Below are positions 5,220 through 7,154 of a DNA stretch of 7,154 bases, one piece after another (within the stretch, counting starts at the first letter, position 1; each line of letters opens with the position of its first letter). Below the pieces are notes generated by a model, which was given only the letters and a program-made list of their open reading frames with translations, was not told the origin of the DNA and did no database searches. Both the position numbers and the translations under genes were made by a program. This DNA comes from Candidatus Zipacnadia bacterium. Its GTDB lineage: Bacteria > Armatimonadota > Zipacnadia > Zipacnadales > Zipacnadaceae. The stretch spans positions 1 to 7,154 of the forward strand of contig JALGTJ010000060.1 of NCBI GenBank assembly GCA_029821415.1. The letters are read 5' to 3'.

Positions 5220-6821
5220 TCACTCGTCCCTGGGCTGGTCGTACTCGGCCCGGAACTCCTCTTCAGTATACACGCGCACTTGCCCCGAGTTGACATCCAC
5301 TACTTCCATTCGCTCGGTGCAGGAGAAACAGGGATCATAGCTCCCAATGGAGATGGGCACATCGGCCAGCGCATTGCCCTCCAGCATCGGCGGGACATTC
5401 TGCAAATTAGCATAGGTAGGCGCACGCACCCGCCAGCGTTCCGGACGGTTCTCGGTGCCCGTCAGGACCCAGTGGAAGACCTCACCGCGCGGCGCTTCCA
5501 CTGCGCTCATGGCCTGGCGTCCGGCGGGAAGTTCCTCATCAATCTCCGCCATTATCGGCCCGTCGGGCATCTCGTCCAAAGCCTGATGAATTATCTTAAT
5601 GGAATCCAGGGTCTCCTCTATCCGCACCAGCACCCGCGCCAAATTGTCACAGCTATCGTGGACGCACTTGGTAACCTCCAGCCGGTCGTAGGCGGCATAG
5701 GGGTGGTCCACCCGAACATCAATGGCCAGGCCCGAGCCGCGGGCGGTCGGCCCGGCTGCTCCCAGCTCTCGGGCTGTCTCGGTGGTGAGGATTCCGGTGC
5801 CCTGTAAGCGGGTGATCAGCGTGGTGTCACCGGGAATGGCCCCGGCCAGTTCAGCCCACTCCTCGCCGATCTTGTCTATGACGTTGCGAACGTCGTCATA
5901 CATCTCCGGCTTGATGTCCCGGCGCACCCCACCGACCAGGTTCATCCCGTAAGTCTTGCGGTTGCCGGAAATCCGCTCGCATAGCCACATCAGCGGCTCA
6001 CGCATCCGCCAGGTCTGCATCAGCACGGTATCAAAACCGATGATATGACCGGCAATGCCCAGCCAGAGCATGTGGCTTTCCAATCGCTCCAACTCCAGCA
6101 TAATAGTGCGGATATACTCTGCCCTCTCTGGTACTTCAATGCCGGCAGCTCGTTCCACTGCCTGGCAATAGGAGCAACTGTGGACATAGCCGCAGATACC
6201 ACAGTAAAAGCCACGATAATCCGCACCCACTACCGTCTCACCCTCGACGAAGACACGGAAGTACGCTGGCTCTTCGAGGACCGGGAAATACGGACCAATT
6301 GGTACGACGCTGGCACCTTCCGGTGGCTCCAGGCGCTCGGGCGCAAGCCCTTCAACTGGCGGAGGCTTCACGCCGTGCTCAACGTCATACCGCAGTGGGA
6401 AAAGGTCTTCCGGCCAATCGTCGGCCAACACCAGCCGACGAGGGTCAGGATGCCCCACCGGCACTACCCCGATCATATCGTAGGTCTCGCGCTCGCTCCA
6501 ATTAGCTGCGGGCACCACAGGAGTGATAGAGTCCACTTGCGGGTTATCCGGCTCTACCTCAGTGTGGATGGCAACATAGATCTTCTCTTCATCCTGGGCG
6601 AAGAAATGAGTGATCAGAAACGCATCGCGCTGCTGACGCCGGTCAGTCCCACCGTTGATGACATAGCGACAGCCCTCGTTCCGGTACAGATACTCAGCCA
6701 CCTCCACCAGGCTATCGGGACTGATGGTTACGTAGAGTTGATCTGACCCCAGTGTCTCGAAGTCAATCACTTTAGCGCCGAACTTCTGCTTAACGTTCTC
6801 GCCTAGTTGCTGCGCATTCAT
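5220..6821 (-). CDS. hycE-like: Group 4 [NiFe]-hydrogenase large subunit, NuoC-NuoD fusion (HycE-like)
   Basis: The 533-residue catalytic subunit reduces protons to H2 or does the reverse. Residues 1-150 are a NuoC-like (30 kDa) domain with the signature ERETYDMIGVVPVGHPDPRR (110-129) followed by DDWPEDLFPLR. From about 174 a NuoD-like domain begins (GPYFPVLEEPAYFRVFVEGE). NiFe ligands are present as C207-G-I-C210 with H214, and as DPC498-F-S-C501 near the end, so this is a true hydrogenase. After CTER504 an extension of 29 residues beginning MEVVDV resembles the HycE tail removed by the protease HycI; cleavage after R504 is inferred. Compared with HycE as I recall it (about 569 residues), a block of about 25 residues containing the conserved H-R-G-x-E-K is absent directly before C207 (see findings). 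C216 and C219 are extra cysteines near the site. The ATG at 6821 has a purine-rich but weak SD (AGGAAAGAGAAG). Confidence 0.93.
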   Translation of the reverse strand: MNAQQLGENVKQKFGAKVIDFETLGSDQLYVTISPDSLVEVAEYLYRNEGCRYVINGGTDRRQQRDAFLITHFFAQDEEKIYVAIHTEVEPDNPQVDSITPVVPAANWSERETYDMIGVVPVGHPDPRRLVLADDWPEDLFPLRYDVEHGVKPPPVEGLAPERLEPPEGASVVPIGPYFPVLEEPAYFRVFVEGETVVGADYRGFYCGICGYVHSCSYCQAVERAAGIEVPERAEYIRTIMLELERLESHMLWLGIAGHIIGFDTVLMQTWRMREPLMWLCERISGNRKTYGMNLVGGVRRDIKPEMYDDVRNVIDKIGEEWAELAGAIPGDTTLITRLQGTGILTTETARELGAAGPTARGSGLAIDVRVDHPYAAYDRLEVTKCVHDSCDNLARVLVRIEETLDSIKIIHQALDEMPDGPIMAEIDEELPAGRQAMSAVEAPRGEVFHWVLTGTENRPERWRVRAPTYANLQNVPPMLEGNALADVPISIGSYDPCFSCTERMEVVDVNSGQVRVYTEEEFRAEYDQPRDE

Positions 6822-6890
6822 ATATTGGTCTTCTCTTTCCTCAGAGGAGAGTTATCACCGTTTATAGGACACATAGGCACAACATTAAGT

Positions 6891-7154
6891 TCAGTAGGGA
6901 ACTTCCAGGTCAGCCAGCAGTTGGCGCACAATGTCATAATGTTCATCACGGGCTTCCACAAAACCAGCCACATCGGCGGAGCGAAGAGCTCTTCTATCAG
7001 CCAAGAATTTCCAATTGAGCTCCAACAGCTTCTCTTTTACGATCTCGGCCATGTTAGGATCGGTGTCTCCCAGCGCACAAATACACCAGCCCGGGTAAGG
7101 TTCGGTATAGGCCACCGGGCGCAGTCCGGTGGCGGCCAGACCGCCGGTGACTGC
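6891..7154 (-). CDS. Unrecognised protein, C-terminal 87 residues (5' end beyond window)
   Basis: An open frame enters from the right edge and ends at TGA 6893-6891. It starts AVTGGLAATGLRPVAYTEPY, and a GTG at 7115 is only a possible internal start, because the frame stays open to the edge. The visible part is soluble in character: a Gly/Ala-rich segment, a PGWCIC with two cysteines (fragment residues 24 and 26), then a charged, probably helical tail ending LLADLEVPY. It has no membrane segment, so it is not the end of a HycD/NuoH or HycC-like subunit, which would be expected upstream of a HycE-like gene. It lies 69 nt before the large subunit gene on the same strand with no obvious terminator between, so co-transcription is likely. 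I do not recognise the family and assign no function. Confidence 0.7.
   Translation of the reverse strand, partial: AVTGGLAATGLRPVAYTEPYPGWCICALGDTDPNMAEIVKEKLLELNWKFLADRRALRSADVAGFVEARDEHYDIVRQLLADLEVPY

Noticed and set aside
5133..5807. A 224-codon plus-strand frame crossing the ferredoxin and large-subunit genes
   Set aside because: It overlaps two well-supported genes on the opposite strand and shows no family features.
6045..6746. A 233-codon plus-strand frame opposite the hydrogenase large subunit
   Set aside because: It is antisense to a gene with intact motifs and has no recognisable domain.
4134..6821. Assignment of the three-gene set to respiratory complex I (NuoB, NuoI, NuoCD)
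   Set aside because: The large subunit has both NiFe-binding CxxC pairs and the small subunit has CNGCDIE, features of group 4 hydrogenases and not of complex I.
6836..6850. Palindrome TCCTCAGAGGA in the leader of the large subunit gene
   Set aside because: The arms are 5 bp with a single central base and overlap the purine-rich ribosome binding region; probably chance.
1..7154. CRISPR arrays, insertion sequences, tRNA or rRNA genes
   Set aside because: No regularly spaced repeats, transposase, terminal inverted repeats or structural RNA signatures were seen on either strand.

Overview
The window looks like bacterial chromosome from an organism with anaerobic hydrogen metabolism. It is moderately GC-rich and gene-dense, with Shine-Dalgarno (SD) sites and two GTG starts. 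The phylum cannot be read from the sequence. The only clear metabolic marker is a group 4 (energy-converting, formate-hydrogenlyase type) [NiFe]-hydrogenase module.

Layout, left to right. (1) 1-1193, minus strand: N-terminal 397 residues of a secreted, aromatic-rich beta-sandwich protein, possibly a carbohydrate-active enzyme, running off the left edge. (2) 1194-1795: a long divergent intergenic region with two operator-like palindromes, two hairpin regions, an 8-codon leader reading frame with a near-ideal SD, and an unproven hydrophobic minus-strand frame. (3) 1796-3955, plus strand: a 719-residue CPA2-type cation/proton antiporter with two C-terminal Usp-like domains, in which the usual ion-binding Asp pair is Asn-Asn. 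(4) 3956-4133: a short convergent spacer. (5) 4134-7154, minus strand, transcribed right to left: an unrecognised C-terminal fragment, a fused NuoC/NuoD-like large subunit (HycE-like), a ferredoxin-type subunit (HycF-like) and a small subunit (HycG-like). The large-ferredoxin-small order matches hycE-hycF-hycG.

The three hydrogenase proteins form the cytoplasmic arm of a membrane-bound H2-evolving (or H2-oxidising) complex: the ferredoxin subunit passes electrons through the small subunit's [4Fe-4S] cluster to the NiFe site of the large subunit. Both CxxC pairs that bind NiFe are present, so this is a hydrogenase and not complex I. The membrane subunits (HycC/HycD-like) are not in the window. 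The antiporter is convergent with the hydrogenase genes and not part of their operon, but it could help balance ions in an organism that uses ion gradients.

The most notable points are: an apparent in-frame loss of about 25 residues (the conserved His-Arg-Gly-x-Glu-Lys segment) just before the first NiFe-binding CxxC of the large subunit; the Asn-Asn replacement in the antiporter core; and the structured intergenic region. All family assignments come from reading motifs and remembered homologues; no database search was run.
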